Source: Gemmatimonadota bacterium
Lineage (GTDB): Bacteria > Gemmatimonadota > Gemmatimonadetes > Gemmatimonadales > GWC2-71-9
Length of the DNA: 64,000 nucleotides
Direction: 5' to 3'
Assembly: GCA_022563595.1 (NCBI GenBank)
Contig: JADFNB010000012.1
Location: 21,025 to 85,024, forward strand
Below are positions 36,286-46,000 of the stretch, piece after piece. How positions within the stretch are numbered: the stretch's first letter is position 1; every line of letters begins with the position of its first letter. A program made the translations under genes and the position numbers. A model generated the notes under the pieces. It was not told the origin of the DNA. It saw only the letters and a list, made by a program, of their open reading frames with translations, and made no database searches.

Positions 36286-37230
36286 TCAGTCATCCAGGCT
36301 GGGTACGCGCACCGGAGGAAGGTGTCGTTCTATGAGGTCGCGCCTGTCTTCGAGCCACGGTGGCAACTGCAACTCCTGCCCGAGCGCGGTGATGGGTTCG
36401 TCTACGGTGAAACCGGGCGGATCGGTGGCGATCTCGAACAGGACGCCGCCTGGTTCGCGGAAGTAGATCGAGCGGAAGTAGCGGCGATCGAGCGGGGCTG
36501 TCACTTGTAGGCCACGGCTTAACAGGGTAACCCGCGCCCGGTCCTGAGTCGAGCTGTCCGGTGTGCGCCACGCCACGTGGTGGATGGATCCCGCTCCCAC
36601 CCTACCCGGCGATGTGCGCGGATGTCGTCGCACGTGGACGATCGTGCCCAGCTCAGCGGACGTGATCTCGAGCTGCCGGAGATCACCGTCGCTCGCGGTC
36701 GAATGAAAGCCGAGCACCCCCGTCAAGAGATCAATTGTACGATCGAGGTCGTTCTCCTCCAGGGTAACGCCATGTATGCCGGCGATCGAGTGCCTGGCCG
36801 GCACGGTCCCGTCGGCCTGTGGCGTCGGCTCCTCGGCTACCGGATGCGCGACGAGAGACAGTTGCAGTCCGTCCGGATCACGGAGTCGGATGGTCACCTC
36901 GTCGAAGCGAAGCTCCGGGGTGTCATGTTCGATACCGTGGTCACGCAGCCGTTCGAGCCAAAAGGGAACCGATGTGGGACCGATGGCAAACGACACTTCG
37001 GTCGCCATCCCGGTGCCGGTCTGACCGGGTGGTGCATGCGGCCATGTGAAGAAAGTCACTAGCGTGCCGGGCCGCCCGAGCGCGTCCCCGTAATAGAAAT
37101 GATAGGCGCTCGGGTCGTCGAAGTTGACGGTTCGCTTCACCAAGCGAAGCCCCAACACGCCGACATAGAAATCGAGATTTCGTTGTGGATCGGTCGCGAT
37201 CGCCGTCACGTGATGAATGCCCAGTGACAT
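36286..37230 (-). CDS. VOC family ring-cleaving dioxygenase (MhqO/LinE-like)
   Basis: The 314-residue protein has two glyoxalase/bleomycin-type repeats. It starts SLGIHHVTAIATDPQRNLDFYVGVLG, with the metal His in HHVTAI, and the second half repeats this as SIAGIHGVTLEENDLDRTID and SIHHVAWRT with a C-terminal IYFREPGGVLFEIATDPPGF that supplies the Glu. This arrangement fits hydroquinone-type extradiol dioxygenases such as MhqO. The substrate is not proven. Confidence 0.82.
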   Translation of the reverse strand: MSLGIHHVTAIATDPQRNLDFYVGVLGLRLVKRTVNFDDPSAYHFYYGDALGRPGTLVTFFTWPHAPPGQTGTGMATEVSFAIGPTSVPFWLERLRDHGIEHDTPELRFDEVTIRLRDPDGLQLSLVAHPVAEEPTPQADGTVPARHSIAGIHGVTLEENDLDRTIDLLTGVLGFHSTASDGDLRQLEITSAELGTIVHVRRHPRTSPGRVGAGSIHHVAWRTPDSSTQDRARVTLLSRGLQVTAPLDRRYFRSIYFREPGGVLFEIATDPPGFTVDEPITALGQELQLPPWLEDRRDLIERHLPPVRVPSLDD

Positions 37231-37284
37231 CGTTCTGCGGGTGCCTTTCGATTGGGAAGTGGTGACCGTGTGCCCATGATGTGG

Positions 37285-38346
37285 TCAGCGCAGCCAGTCG
37301 TCGAGGTGCTCCGCGACAAACGCGTCGTCCGTCAGGTGGGGATACGAGCGGCACACCCGGTCGATCGCCAGGCGCTGATCGGGTGAGAGAGCCTCGGTGC
37401 CGAGCGTCCAGGTGCCGGCGAGAAGGCCCTGACGTCGCAGCACTTCGTGGATGCCGGGTATGCATCCGGCGAACGCGTTCGCCGGGTCGAAGATGGCGGC
37501 GTTCGCATCGGTCACCTGTGCTGCGAGCGTGAGGAGCTGGGGTGGAACAGCCCGCCCGGACTTCACGATCCGGCGACACTCGGCGTGATACTCGACGGCG
37601 CGCCGCGTCCACACGGACCACTGGCCGAGCAGACCGCCGACAACGGTCACGGCCGCACCGTCACCGGTGGGCCGGAACGTGGTCAGCAGGTCCAGGACTA
37701 TGTGATCGTCGTTACCGGTATAGAGCGCGATCTCTCCGGCGCGCCCGGCATCGACCACCGCGCGGAACACCTCGAGCGTCTGGTAGCGATTGAACGGCGC
37801 AATCTTGATTGCCACGACCTGCTCGATCTCCAACACCCGTCGCCAGAAGGTGTATGGCAGCACCCGCCCGCCGACGGCAGGCTGCAGGTAGAAGGCTATC
37901 ACCGGGATCGTATCGGCCACCGTGCGGATGTGCGCCGCCCAATCGGCTTCCTCGGAGGCCGACAGGGCCGCTGGGCTCACGAGCCCGGCGTGGTAGCCCA
38001 GCTCCACGGCCAACTCGGCTTCGGCGACGGCCTGTGCCGTCTCACCGCAGATGCCGGCGATCCGGATGAGACCGTCGCCGTGCCGGGCATCGTCGAGCGT
38101 TTCCGCCGCCAGCTGGAGCACCGGCCGCAACAGAGCGATCTTGGGATCGTGAATCGCGAACTGCGTGGTGTGGACCCCGACGGCCAGGCCGCCGGCACCG
38201 GCGGCCACGTAATAGCGCGTGAGCGCACGCTGGCGCCGCTCGTCGAGTGAGTGGTCGCTCCTCAACGCGAGCGGATGCGCCGGAATCACGACTCCTTCGC
38301 GCAGTCTGTCCCGCCACGCTGCGCGCTCTCCCTGCCTCTCCTCCAT
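37285..38346 (-). CDS. Dihydrodipicolinate synthase (DapA) family protein
   Basis: The 353-residue protein is a class I aldolase-type TIM barrel. The Schiff-base Lys is in VVAIKIAPFNRYQTLEV and a Tyr in IPVIAFYLQPAVGG; the N-terminal GVVIPAHPLAL and GICGETAQ correspond to the usual TPF and GxGE regions. DapA-family members condense pyruvate with aldehydes (DHDPS) or cleave keto-sugar acids; the sequence does not decide which. It ends 54 bp from the VOC gene and starts 7 bp after the SDR gene on the same strand, so the two are likely one operon. Confidence 0.8.
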   Translation of the reverse strand: MEERQGERAAWRDRLREGVVIPAHPLALRSDHSLDERRQRALTRYYVAAGAGGLAVGVHTTQFAIHDPKIALLRPVLQLAAETLDDARHGDGLIRIAGICGETAQAVAEAELAVELGYHAGLVSPAALSASEEADWAAHIRTVADTIPVIAFYLQPAVGGRVLPYTFWRRVLEIEQVVAIKIAPFNRYQTLEVFRAVVDAGRAGEIALYTGNDDHIVLDLLTTFRPTGDGAAVTVVGGLLGQWSVWTRRAVEYHAECRRIVKSGRAVPPQLLTLAAQVTDANAAIFDPANAFAGCIPGIHEVLRRQGLLAGTWTLGTEALSPDQRLAIDRVCRSYPHLTDDAFVAEHLDDWLR

Positions 38347-38353
38347 TACCTTC

Positions 38354-39370
38354 CTAGAACCTCCCCTTGCGTTCCTCGTAGTGTGTCGGGCGGCCCAGCG
38401 ACTGGCCGCCACCCGCAACCCAGTCCGCCACCCAGTCGACTATTCGGTCGGTCGGGACGGTGGGCTTGCCGAACAGTTCGCCGCACCGCGCGGCGTTGCT
38501 GAGCAACGCCGTCTCGCTCTCGCTGCCGTGGAAGATGGGCGCGATCCCGAACCGGTCGCCGAAATGGGTTGCCAGGTCCCGCACCGACAGCGTGTCGACG
38601 CCCGTGACATTCAGGATGAACGGCGGCGAACAGCAATGAGCGAACGTACGCAGCGCGATCGAGCCGGCGTCGCGCTGCCAGATCACGTTCACATATCCCG
38701 TCGTCAAGTCGATGGCTTGTCGGTTGTAGACCCGATCGGCCACGTCACGCAGTACTCCGTAGCGCAGCTCGACGGCGTAGTTGAGGCGCAGGATCGATAT
38801 CGGCGTGCCATGACGGCGCGAGAAGTATTCCAGTATGCGCTCGCGGTGAAGCGCCGATTGGGCGTACTCGCCGACGGGTCCGGGAGGATGGGATTCCGTG
38901 GGACCGCCGGTCGAGACGGGCGTGAGGGGGTACACGTTCCCGGTGGAGAACGCCACGATGCGGCTGTCCCGATAGCGGTCGGCGGCGAGCGCCGCCGCGT
39001 GGACGTTGGTCGCCCAGGTCAGGGCGTGATCCTCGTCGGCGCCGAACTTGTGTCCGACCATGTACACGACGTTGGGGCAGTCGGGCAGTCGCGCTACCGC
39101 GCTCGGGTCCAGGAGATCGCACGCGATCGTGTCGATCCCGGCGCCGTCGAGCGCGGAGCGCGTTCGGGCGTCCCGGAAGCGGGAGACCCCGATGATGCTG
39201 CGCTCGATGTGGGCCTCGTCCGAGGCGCGACGCGCGAGTTTCGCCAGACTGGGGCCCAGCTTCCCGCCTACACCGAGGATCAACAGGTCACCTTCGAGCG
39301 CGGCCAATGCCTCGACGTCGCTGGATGTCGGACGGGAGAGGGCGTCGTCGAGTTCGGCTTCGGTCAGCAA
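38354..39370 (-). CDS. NAD-dependent epimerase/dehydratase
   Basis: A TTG start at 39370 (GGAGGGG upstream) gives 338 residues. The Rossmann motif GVGGKLGPSLAK is unusual in being GxGGxxG and lies after a 30-residue N-terminal helix. Later features are IGVSRF, DLLDP, YMVGHKFGADED, the TSTGNVYP-type strand (AFSTGNVYPL) and an extended SDR C-terminus. The active YxxxK is replaced or shifted (I see YAQSALHRE, without the Lys), so activity needs checking. Cotranscribed with the DapA-like gene, suggesting sugar or sugar-acid metabolism. Confidence 0.75.
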   Translation of the reverse strand: MLTEAELDDALSRPTSSDVEALAALEGDLLILGVGGKLGPSLAKLARRASDEAHIERSIIGVSRFRDARTRSALDGAGIDTIACDLLDPSAVARLPDCPNVVYMVGHKFGADEDHALTWATNVHAAALAADRYRDSRIVAFSTGNVYPLTPVSTGGPTESHPPGPVGEYAQSALHRERILEYFSRRHGTPISILRLNYAVELRYGVLRDVADRVYNRQAIDLTTGYVNVIWQRDAGSIALRTFAHCCSPPFILNVTGVDTLSVRDLATHFGDRFGIAPIFHGSESETALLSNAARCGELFGKPTVPTDRIVDWVADWVAGGGQSLGRPTHYEERKGRF

Positions 39371-39597
39371 TTGGAGGCGTCCCCTCCGGTACCTGCCGCT
39401 CAGGGCTCAGCCGCGCGTGCGGCCGCCGTCGTGGCGGTGGGGGGTGTCTGACATGCGGCGAAACATACCGGATGCGCGATACCTTGCGACAGCGACGGGT
39501 GAAGCGTATTTAGATCGCATCGGGTCGGGGCGACCAGACACGACGCGCCCGCGGGCGTGCTGCACTCCCGGGTGCCTCATTCACGTGGAGGGGGACG

Positions 39598-39798
39598 ATG
39601 GCAGAAATCAAGCACTCTCTGGATCCGGTTCGGGAGGCGTTGCGCGAATTCGAGGAAGCCGTGCGACGGTCCGCGCCCAAGATTCTGAAGAGCAGCAAGG
39701 TGATGGAGCGGCAGGAGGTCGATCGGGCCCGGACGCGGGTCATGGACGCGATCATGGAGCTGGTGCGCACGACGTTGCGGGAGAAGGGGGTCGCCTAG
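39598..39798 (+). CDS. Small helical hypothetical protein
   Basis: A 66-residue product with a strong GTGGAGGGGGACG ribosome site before the ATG at 39598. It reads MAEIKHSLDPVREALREFEE and continues as one amphipathic helix-rich chain (VMERQEVDRARTRVMDAIME) with no membrane segment. It is coding-like and in a 500-bp region otherwise without genes on the plus strand. No family recognised. Confidence 0.55.
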   Translation: MAEIKHSLDPVREALREFEEAVRRSAPKILKSSKVMERQEVDRARTRVMDAIMELVRTTLREKGVA

Positions 39799-39831
39799 CC
39801 ACCCACGCGACGGCCGTATGGTCTGTCTGGC

Positions 39832-39870
39832 GAGCCCGGGCTCCTCCTGCGGGCGGGGAGGGTCGGGCTC
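39832..39870. terminator. Weak inverted repeat between the small ORF and infA
   Basis: GAGCCCG (39832-39838) and CGGGCTC (39864-39870) form a 7-bp stem with a G/C-rich interior at the convergent ends of the 66-residue gene and infA. The right arm touches the infA stop codon. Confidence 0.35.
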
Positions 39871-40090
39871 AGTTCTTGTGGCGGAACGTGATACGGCCGC
39901 GACCGAGATCGTACGGGGAGACCTCCACCGTCACCCGATCGCCTTGCAACACACGGATGCGGAAACGGCGCATCTTGCCGGCGATCGTTGTCAGGACCGT
40001 GTGACCGTTTTCCAACTCGACGCGGAAGGTCGCGTTTGGCAGAACCTCCGTGACGGTCCCTTCGAGAACGATGGCTTCTTCTTTCGGCAT
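39869..40090 (-). CDS. infA: Translation initiation factor IF-1
   Basis: The 73-residue protein is one S1/OB domain: [45 protein letters not shown] and [18 protein letters not shown], a textbook IF-1. GGAGACGC precedes the ATG at 40090. It follows the cold-shock gene on the same strand with a 91-bp gap and is not in a ribosomal-protein operon here, so it may be a duplicate or dispersed copy. Confidence 0.97.
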   Translation of the reverse strand: MPKEEAIVLEGTVTEVLPNATFRVELENGHTVLTTIAGKMRRFRIRVLQGDRVTVEVSPYDLGRGRITFRHKN

Positions 40091-40157
40091 GCGTCTCCAG
40101 GTCGTGTCGCTGGCCAGCACCAACGGAGCCACCCCAAGCGAGAAGAGCGACTCCGTC

Positions 40158-40178
40158 CGCGCCTAGCGCAGAGGCGCG
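40158..40178 (-). terminator. Hairpin between the cold-shock gene and infA
   Basis: CGCGCCT and AGGCGCG form a 7-bp stem with a 7-nt loop just after the cold-shock stop codon at 40182. No T run. Confidence 0.4.
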
Positions 40179-40181
40179 TGA

Positions 40182-40394
40182 TCAGGCATTAAGTTTGACG
40201 ACGTTCTGGGCCGCCGGTCCCTTTTCCCCGTCCACGAGGTCGAATTCCACCCGTTCACCTTCGGCCAGCGTCTTGAACCCTTCCATCTGAATCGCCGTGT
40301 GATGAACGAAACAGTCGCGCTCGCCGGCGTCCGGCGTGATGAAGCCGAATCCTTTGGCGTCGTTGAACCACTTTACCTGTCCAGCGGTCCGCAT
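40182..40394 (-). CDS. csp: Cold-shock domain protein
   Basis: The 70-residue protein has the CSD motifs [18 protein letters not shown] (RNP1 KGFGFI), then [10 protein letters not shown] (RNP2) and [17 protein letters not shown]. It is an RNA chaperone of the CspA family. The ATG at 40394 follows GAGGAGTGAGGGAA. A strong promoter at 40457-40485 gives a leader of about 56 nt. Confidence 0.96.
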   Translation of the reverse strand: MRTAGQVKWFNDAKGFGFITPDAGERDCFVHHTAIQMEGFKTLAEGERVEFDLVDGEKGPAAQNVVKLNA

Positions 40395-40456
40395 TTCCCT
40401 CACTCCTCTTGAAGTTCCAGCCCAGCGCTCCGCGAGCACCCTTTTCGAACGCATAT

Positions 40457-40485
40457 AGGGTAGCGGCAGAATGCTTTGCTGTCAA
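40457..40485 (-). promoter_or_regulatory. Strong sigma-70 promoter for the cold-shock gene
   Basis: On the minus strand a consensus TTGACA (40485-40480) is followed after exactly 17 bp by TACCCT (40462-40457). The predicted start site near 40450 leaves a short leader before the ATG at 40394. The TGA inside the -35 box is the stop codon of the upstream phosphatase gene. Confidence 0.6.
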
Positions 40486-41042
40486 AGTGGCGCGCGGCCG
40501 CGCGGCCGGCCGTACCGGAGCGCCAGGAGCTGCGCGGCTCCGTCAGGAGCGAGCGTCACGATGAAGAGATCGTCATACTGGTCGTCGGCGATGGTCGGCG
40601 GGTCCGCGACGCCGAGGGCGCCGATGACGTCGGGCGTAGTGTTGCTGTGCCCCACGACGAGCACAACCCCACCGCCATGTTCCATACGGATGAGTTCGGC
40701 CAGGTCGGCCGCATACGTGGGCGTCACGGGCAGTTCCGTGACCGGCAACCCCAATGCCTCGGCCAGCGGCCGGGCCGTCTCGCGTGTCCGCACGTAGGGC
40801 GTCGCATAGATGGCCTCGATGGGGACGTGCCCGAGCACATGCACCAGGACGCCAGCCCGTTCCACGCCGGCCGGGCTGAGCGGCGGGTCGCGCGACTCAG
40901 CGACCTTTTCCGCATGGCGCACCAGGATGACGGTGGTGATCTGGGGTTGGTCTTGCGCGAACGCCGCCTGCTCGGGCCCCAGCATGACCCCCGCAACCAG
41001 GAAGGCTAGCAGCCAGGTCAGGGCCACTGGGCGTACCGTCAT
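40482..41042 (-). CDS. Exported histidine phosphatase superfamily protein
   Basis: The 186-residue protein has an N-terminal signal (LTWLLAFLVAGVMLG, cleavage near AFAQ). The histidine-phosphatase signature LVRHAEK contains the phosphorylated His, with the second Arg in VRTRETARPL and the later His in VLVVGHSNT. The size fits SixA/phosphoglycerate-mutase-like small phosphatases, here periplasmic. Its ATG overlaps the rhomboid stop (ATGA, 41039-41042), so the two are translationally coupled. Confidence 0.85.
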   Translation of the reverse strand: MTVRPVALTWLLAFLVAGVMLGPEQAAFAQDQPQITTVILVRHAEKVAESRDPPLSPAGVERAGVLVHVLGHVPIEAIYATPYVRTRETARPLAEALGLPVTELPVTPTYAADLAELIRMEHGGGVVLVVGHSNTTPDVIGALGVADPPTIADDQYDDLFIVTLAPDGAAQLLALRYGRPRGRAPL

Positions 41043-41806
41043 TTGGCGCTGAACCGCTCGAGAAAGGCCCGCTCTCCGCCGCTTAGGCTCGCTATGCCCG
41101 ATGCGGAGATCTTATCCAGGATTCTGTCCAGCTCCTCACGGTTGAGCGGGTGCATCTCCTGTCCTTTGATCTTGCGCCACCTGTCCAGATCGCGCGCCTT
41201 GCCCAACGGTCGGCTCTTGCGGGCGCCCTGCACCGTGGCCTTGAACCGCGAGGCCGCCGAGTGCATCTGGGACAGTCTGAGATAGAGGTAGGAGCCGACG
41301 AAACCGCCCAGGTGTGCGAAATGCGCTATCCCCGGGGCACCGAATAGGCCGCCCAGCACCGCCATCACCACCAGGAACCCGACCACGAATCTGACCTCCA
41401 CCGGGAATAGGAACCAGATCAACACTTGCTCCCGGGGCCAATACCGCACGAAACCGTACATCACGCCGAAGACCGCCCCGGACGCCCCGACGATGGCCGA
41501 GTAGGGCGTGAACACCGAAAACAGCGCTCCGGTGAGCCCGCTGATCAGGTACAGTCGGATGAATCGCGTCCCACCCAGTCGTTCCTCGAGCCGCGGCCCG
41601 AAGAAGTAAAGCACCAGCATGTTGAACAGGATGTGCGTGAACCCGGCGTGCAGGAACATGTAGGTGAGGGCCGTCCACGGCCGGGTCAGGATGAACGCCG
41701 GCACGAGAACCAGAATGCGAGGCAGCCCCCCGAGACTGAGCTTCACCAGGTACATGGCGGCGTTTGCCAGCAGCAGACGGGTGACCCACGGCGTGAGCAT
41801 CATCAT
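41039..41806 (-). CDS. Rhomboid family intramembrane serine protease
   Basis: The 255-residue protein has six hydrophobic segments. The catalytic Ser is in GASGAVFG and the His in FAHLGGF; the loop HAGFTHILFNMLVLYFFG holds the family's Asn/His region. A C-terminal cytosolic extension (about 185-255) is Lys/Arg-rich with a helical end. It cleaves membrane substrates in a lipid bilayer; targets are not predicted. Overlaps the downstream phosphatase gene by 4 bp. Confidence 0.9.
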   Translation of the reverse strand: MMMLTPWVTRLLLANAAMYLVKLSLGGLPRILVLVPAFILTRPWTALTYMFLHAGFTHILFNMLVLYFFGPRLEERLGGTRFIRLYLISGLTGALFSVFTPYSAIVGASGAVFGVMYGFVRYWPREQVLIWFLFPVEVRFVVGFLVVMAVLGGLFGAPGIAHFAHLGGFVGSYLYLRLSQMHSAASRFKATVQGARKSRPLGKARDLDRWRKIKGQEMHPLNREELDRILDKISASGIASLSGGERAFLERFSAK

Positions 41807-41851
41807 ATCAAGCTTAACAACGTGCGACGACCTATTGGAGGTTTGGAGGCG

Positions 41852-42838
41852 CTAAGGGATGCGCGCCCGCCCGATCGTGTTGGCGTCCGTTCCGAACCAG
41901 ATCGTGCGATCCGGCCGGTGGAAGACCATGTGGCGCACGCTGCCGCCCCCGCTCTCGATCGGCGTGATGCCGAAGAACTCCTCGCTACGCGGATCGAATC
42001 CGACGAACCGGTTGGGCTGGGTGCCGGTCTCCACCAGCCAGATCCGGTCCCGGTGGTCGACGGCCATCGCGTAGGGCAATGCCGCGTCCCCTGACGGCAG
42101 CCGCCACTCCGTGAACGTCCCGGTCGTCGGGTCGAAGCGACCGAGGTATCCACCGCGATAGTCGCCGTACCATACCATGCCGTCCGACGTGCACACCACC
42201 CGCCGGGGCCGCGCCTCAGCGCGCGGGAGCGGAATCTCCCGCAGTGCCATTGTAGCGGGATCGACGGTGGCGAGCTTGTTGGTGCCGAACAGCGCGATCC
42301 AGGGCCGATCCTCGGCGTCGAGTGCGATCCCATACGGCCGGGCGCGAGCGGTCGGCACCGGCACGCTCTCGAATGCCCCGGTCGCGGGCGTGAACCGGCC
42401 GATGTGATTGGACTGCTGGGCCGTGAACCAGATATCTCCGCTCCGCGTGAAGACGAGGGTATGTGGATCCTCGATGGGGGCGGGTGTGGCGAACTTGGCC
42501 ATGTGTCCCGTTGCCGGATCGAGCCGGCCGATGTGGGCTGCGCGGTTGCCCGCGTACCACACGATCCCCGCGGCGTCCACGATCAGGTTGTGCGGTCCCG
42601 TGCCCGCATCGAGGTCGAATCTCTGGAACAACCCCGTAGCGGGATCCAACGCCGCCACGTAGTGCGAGCGCTGGCCCACGAACCAGACGCGCCCGTCCGG
42701 CCCCACGTACGGATCGCGCGGGCGGCTCTGCTCCCAGGGTACGGGCCACTCGGTGATCTCGATCTCGTCGGGCGGCCGGAGTCCGAGTCCGAGCGCCGCG
42801 CCGAGGCCCACGAGACCCAGAACCAGACGTGTTGTCAT
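41852..42838 (-). CDS. Exported Vgb-like (streptogramin lyase-fold) beta-propeller protein
   Basis: The 328-residue protein has a signal peptide (MTTRLVLGLVGLGAALGL) and about seven repeats of the form PH-x-L-x-x-x-x-x-G-x-x-W-F, for example DPHTLVFTRSGDIWFTAQQS and PRRVVCTSDGMVWYGD. This is the virginiamycin B lyase-like propeller, but many such secreted proteins are not lyases and none of the lyase catalytic residues can be assigned here. AGGAGG precedes the ATG at 42838. It is divergent from the Oar-like receptor. Confidence 0.83.
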   Translation of the reverse strand: MTTRLVLGLVGLGAALGLGLRPPDEIEITEWPVPWEQSRPRDPYVGPDGRVWFVGQRSHYVAALDPATGLFQRFDLDAGTGPHNLIVDAAGIVWYAGNRAAHIGRLDPATGHMAKFATPAPIEDPHTLVFTRSGDIWFTAQQSNHIGRFTPATGAFESVPVPTARARPYGIALDAEDRPWIALFGTNKLATVDPATMALREIPLPRAEARPRRVVCTSDGMVWYGDYRGGYLGRFDPTTGTFTEWRLPSGDAALPYAMAVDHRDRIWLVETGTQPNRFVGFDPRSEEFFGITPIESGGGSVRHMVFHRPDRTIWFGTDANTIGRARIP

Positions 42839-42921
42839 GGGGACCTCCTCCTGTAACAGGGGTCGGTTAAGATGCCATGGACGCCTGAGCGGCGCTATGG
42901 CGAGCTCGGGGCCGAAACCCC

Positions 42922-42951
42922 GGCGTAGCAACGCCGCTGCGTTGCTCCGCC
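42922..42951. promoter_or_regulatory. Strong hairpin in a divergent upstream region
   Basis: GGCGTAGCAACGC and GCGTTGCTCCGCC form a 13-bp stem with one mismatch and a CGCT loop. It lies in the 204-bp gap between the divergent Vgb-like (start 42838) and TonB-receptor (start 43043) genes, so it would sit in one or both leaders. No T run follows. Confidence 0.5.
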
Positions 42952-43042
42952 TGTCAGAGGGCGGCCAAAGCCTCCACCGGGTTGCGGTAGCGGGGACCGC
43001 GTGATACTCTAGCCGAGTCTTCCTTCAGCTGGGGGTGGAGCG

Positions 43043-46000
43043 ATGTGGCGTACCGGACGCAGGTCATTTTCCTTCACAGTATTCCTACACATTGTATTCC
43101 TATTCCTCCTCGCTCTACCAACCACCGTCGGTGCGCAGTCGCAATCCACGACCGGCATCATTCGTGGGACAGTGATCGGCCCCGACGGTGCTGGTATCGC
43201 GGGGGCGGCGATCAGGTTGCGCGAGACGCTCACGAATTTCGAGCGCACCGTGACCAGCAGCGGGATCGGCGCGTTCTCCGCGACGCTCCTGCCGCTGGGC
43301 ATCTACGATATCACGGTACGCGCGGTTGGCTTCACCGAGGTGCGCCAGACGGGAATCAGGGTCCGAGTCGGCGAGACGGTGGTTCTGGAACTCCAGCTCG
43401 GCGGCGCCGTCGCCCTTGAGGCCATCACCGTGGAGGCTCGAACCCCTGTGGTCGACGTGACGCGGACCGAGGCATCCACGCGGCTGCCCGAGGAGGCGGT
43501 TTCCGGGCTCCCCAACAACGGCCGCGACTTCATCAACCTGACGTTGCTGACACCGAACGTGGCGATCGTACAGGGGCCGGATGGAGATGAACTCACCATC
43601 GCGGGCCAGCGCGGCATCCACAACAACATCTCGGTGGACGGCGCCGACTACAACAACCCGTTCTTCGGTGAGCAGCGCGGCGGTCAGCGGCCGCCGTTCA
43701 CGTTCAACCTGGATGCGGTACAGGAAGTGGTCGTGATCGCGGGCGGCGCCAACGCCGAGTTCGGGCGCTCAGGCGGCGGCTTCGTCAACGTGATCACCAA
43801 GTCCGGTACCAACACACTCAGCGGATCGGTACACTACTTCGGGAAGTTCGATGGCATCTCCGGGGACTTCAACGACTTCACCCGCTCCGACGGCACGGTA
43901 TTCCAGGGGTTCAAGCCCGACTTCAATCAGCACCAGTTCGGCTTCACGCTGGGCGGGCCGATCGTGCGGGATCGGGCCTTTTTCTTCATCGCGTACGATC
44001 AACAGGAGTTCAGCGAGACGAAGCAGGACGGTCGCCTGGCGGACCCGACCTTCGCCCCGCTCGTCGCCTGGATGGATACCGCGTTCGGCGGTGCGCTGCG
44101 CGGTGACTTCGGCCCGATCACGCGGACCGATGACGCTCGGGTGCTGCTCGCGAAGTTCGACTTCCGGCTGGGACAGAATCACAACCTGTCGCTCAAGTAC
44201 AACTACACGTGGTCGGAGCAGAGCCTCGGCACGTTCGACGTCGGCACGTGGGCGCGCAGCGCCAACGGGCTGGAGAAGGATTTCTCCCACGCGGTCAGCG
44301 GTGCGCTCACGTCGTTCCTCTCCTCCAGCGTGTCCAACGAGTTCCGCTTCCAGTACGCGCGAGAGAACCGGCCCCGACCCTATCCCGGCCCGACGAGCGC
44401 GGCACTGGGGCCCGATCCGACGACCAGGGCGAACCGACCGTTCCCCGACACGGCGATGGACTTCGCCAACGGATTCCGGTTCGGGATGCCGTTCTTCCTC
44501 CCGATCGAGTATTACGACAACCGGATTCAGCTTCTCAACAACATCTCGATTTCGGCCGGGAACCACCTGTTCAAGTTCGGCGCGGAGTGGAACCGGGTGA
44601 ACTCGGTCCAGACGTTCATCGGGTTCAAGAACGGGCGGTACATCTTCGGTTCAGTCGGTGGGTTCCTGAGCTTCGTCGGCTCTGACGGGGACTACGAGGA
44701 GTGCGATGACGGGAGCTCCGGGTCCCTCGGTACGTGTACGGCGGCAGGCGCCAGTCCGGTCGGCCCGGTCCTGTTGTACCTGCAACAGACCGGCGTCGGC
44801 AACATCAACGTCGATCAGGCCGGCACGCAGCAGATCCCGCAGCACGAGATCGGGGTGTTCCTGCAGGACACGTGGCGGGTGAGCCGGCGGCTGACGCTCA
44901 ACTACGGGCTGCGTTGGGAGGCACAGATCCAGCCCGACCCGATCACGCCGCCGAGCGACGTGTTCTACGAGCCGTTCATCGGCCAGACCGTGGGTGGACA
45001 GACGTTCCCGTCCGACGGGACCGCTCCGTCGGATTTCAAGATGTTCCAGCCACGCCTCGGGTTCGCGTATGACCTCGACGGGACGGGGCGGACCGTGCTC
45101 CGCGCGCACGGCGGGCTCTACTACGCGCGGATTCCGGGGCTCAATCTGGCCAGCAGCCGCAGCACCAACGGGTCGCTGGGCCAGACCCTGTTCCGGAGCA
45201 GCGGCACGCCGTTCCTGGGCCCCGTGCCCGCGTACGACGCGTTGCTTCCGCAGCCGTCCGGCACGGCGATCTTCCCGGACGTGTTCGTCTTCGATCGGGA
45301 CTTCCGGAACCCGCGCACCCTCAACGTGACGGCGGAGATCGAGCGCGAACTGCCCGAGGGCATTGCGGCGTCGATCAGCTATACGCACGCACGGACCGAC
45401 AACCTGACCCGGTTCATCAACCGGAACGATGCGGTGTTCGGCAGCCCGTGGTCCACCGGCCTTCCCGGCCTCCCGGGCAACACGAACGGGATCTTCACTC
45501 TGACAGTCGTCGAGTCGAGCGCGAAGTCGCGTTACAACGGCGTGACGATCGGCCTGCGCCGGATGCAGGACCCGAACGTGCAGTTCCAGATCAACTACAC
45601 CGTGTCGTTCGATAAGTCGGACGACGACAACGAGCGCGATCCGTTCAGCTTCCGGTACGCACAGGCGGACAGACTCGAGCGCGAGTACAACTGGAGCGAC
45701 CGTGACCAGCGGCACCGCGTGAATGCGTGGGCGTTGATCCGGCTCCCCGGCGACATCTCCCTGAACAACCGGGTGACTTACACCTCGGCGCAGCCGGTTT
45801 CCGAGAGCTGCGGGCCCACGGCGGGCAATCCGTTCGCCCCGCCGGCTGGTGCGCGGGCGTTGGCGCCTGCGGATCGCATCTGCACGGACGGCAGCATCAT
45901 CCGGCGCAACACCCTGCGCAAAGACAACGACTTCTTCCAGTGGGACATCCGGATTACGCGTCCGTTGGACTTCGGCCAGGCGGGCATGCTCGAGTTGATC

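Noticed and set aside
38219..39451. A 410-codon plus-strand frame across the SDR gene
   Set aside because: It is antisense to a recognised SDR with a proper ribosome site and has no recognisable domain.
44651..45715. A 354-codon antisense frame in the Oar-like receptor
   Set aside because: Shadow of the receptor barrel region; no start context or homology.
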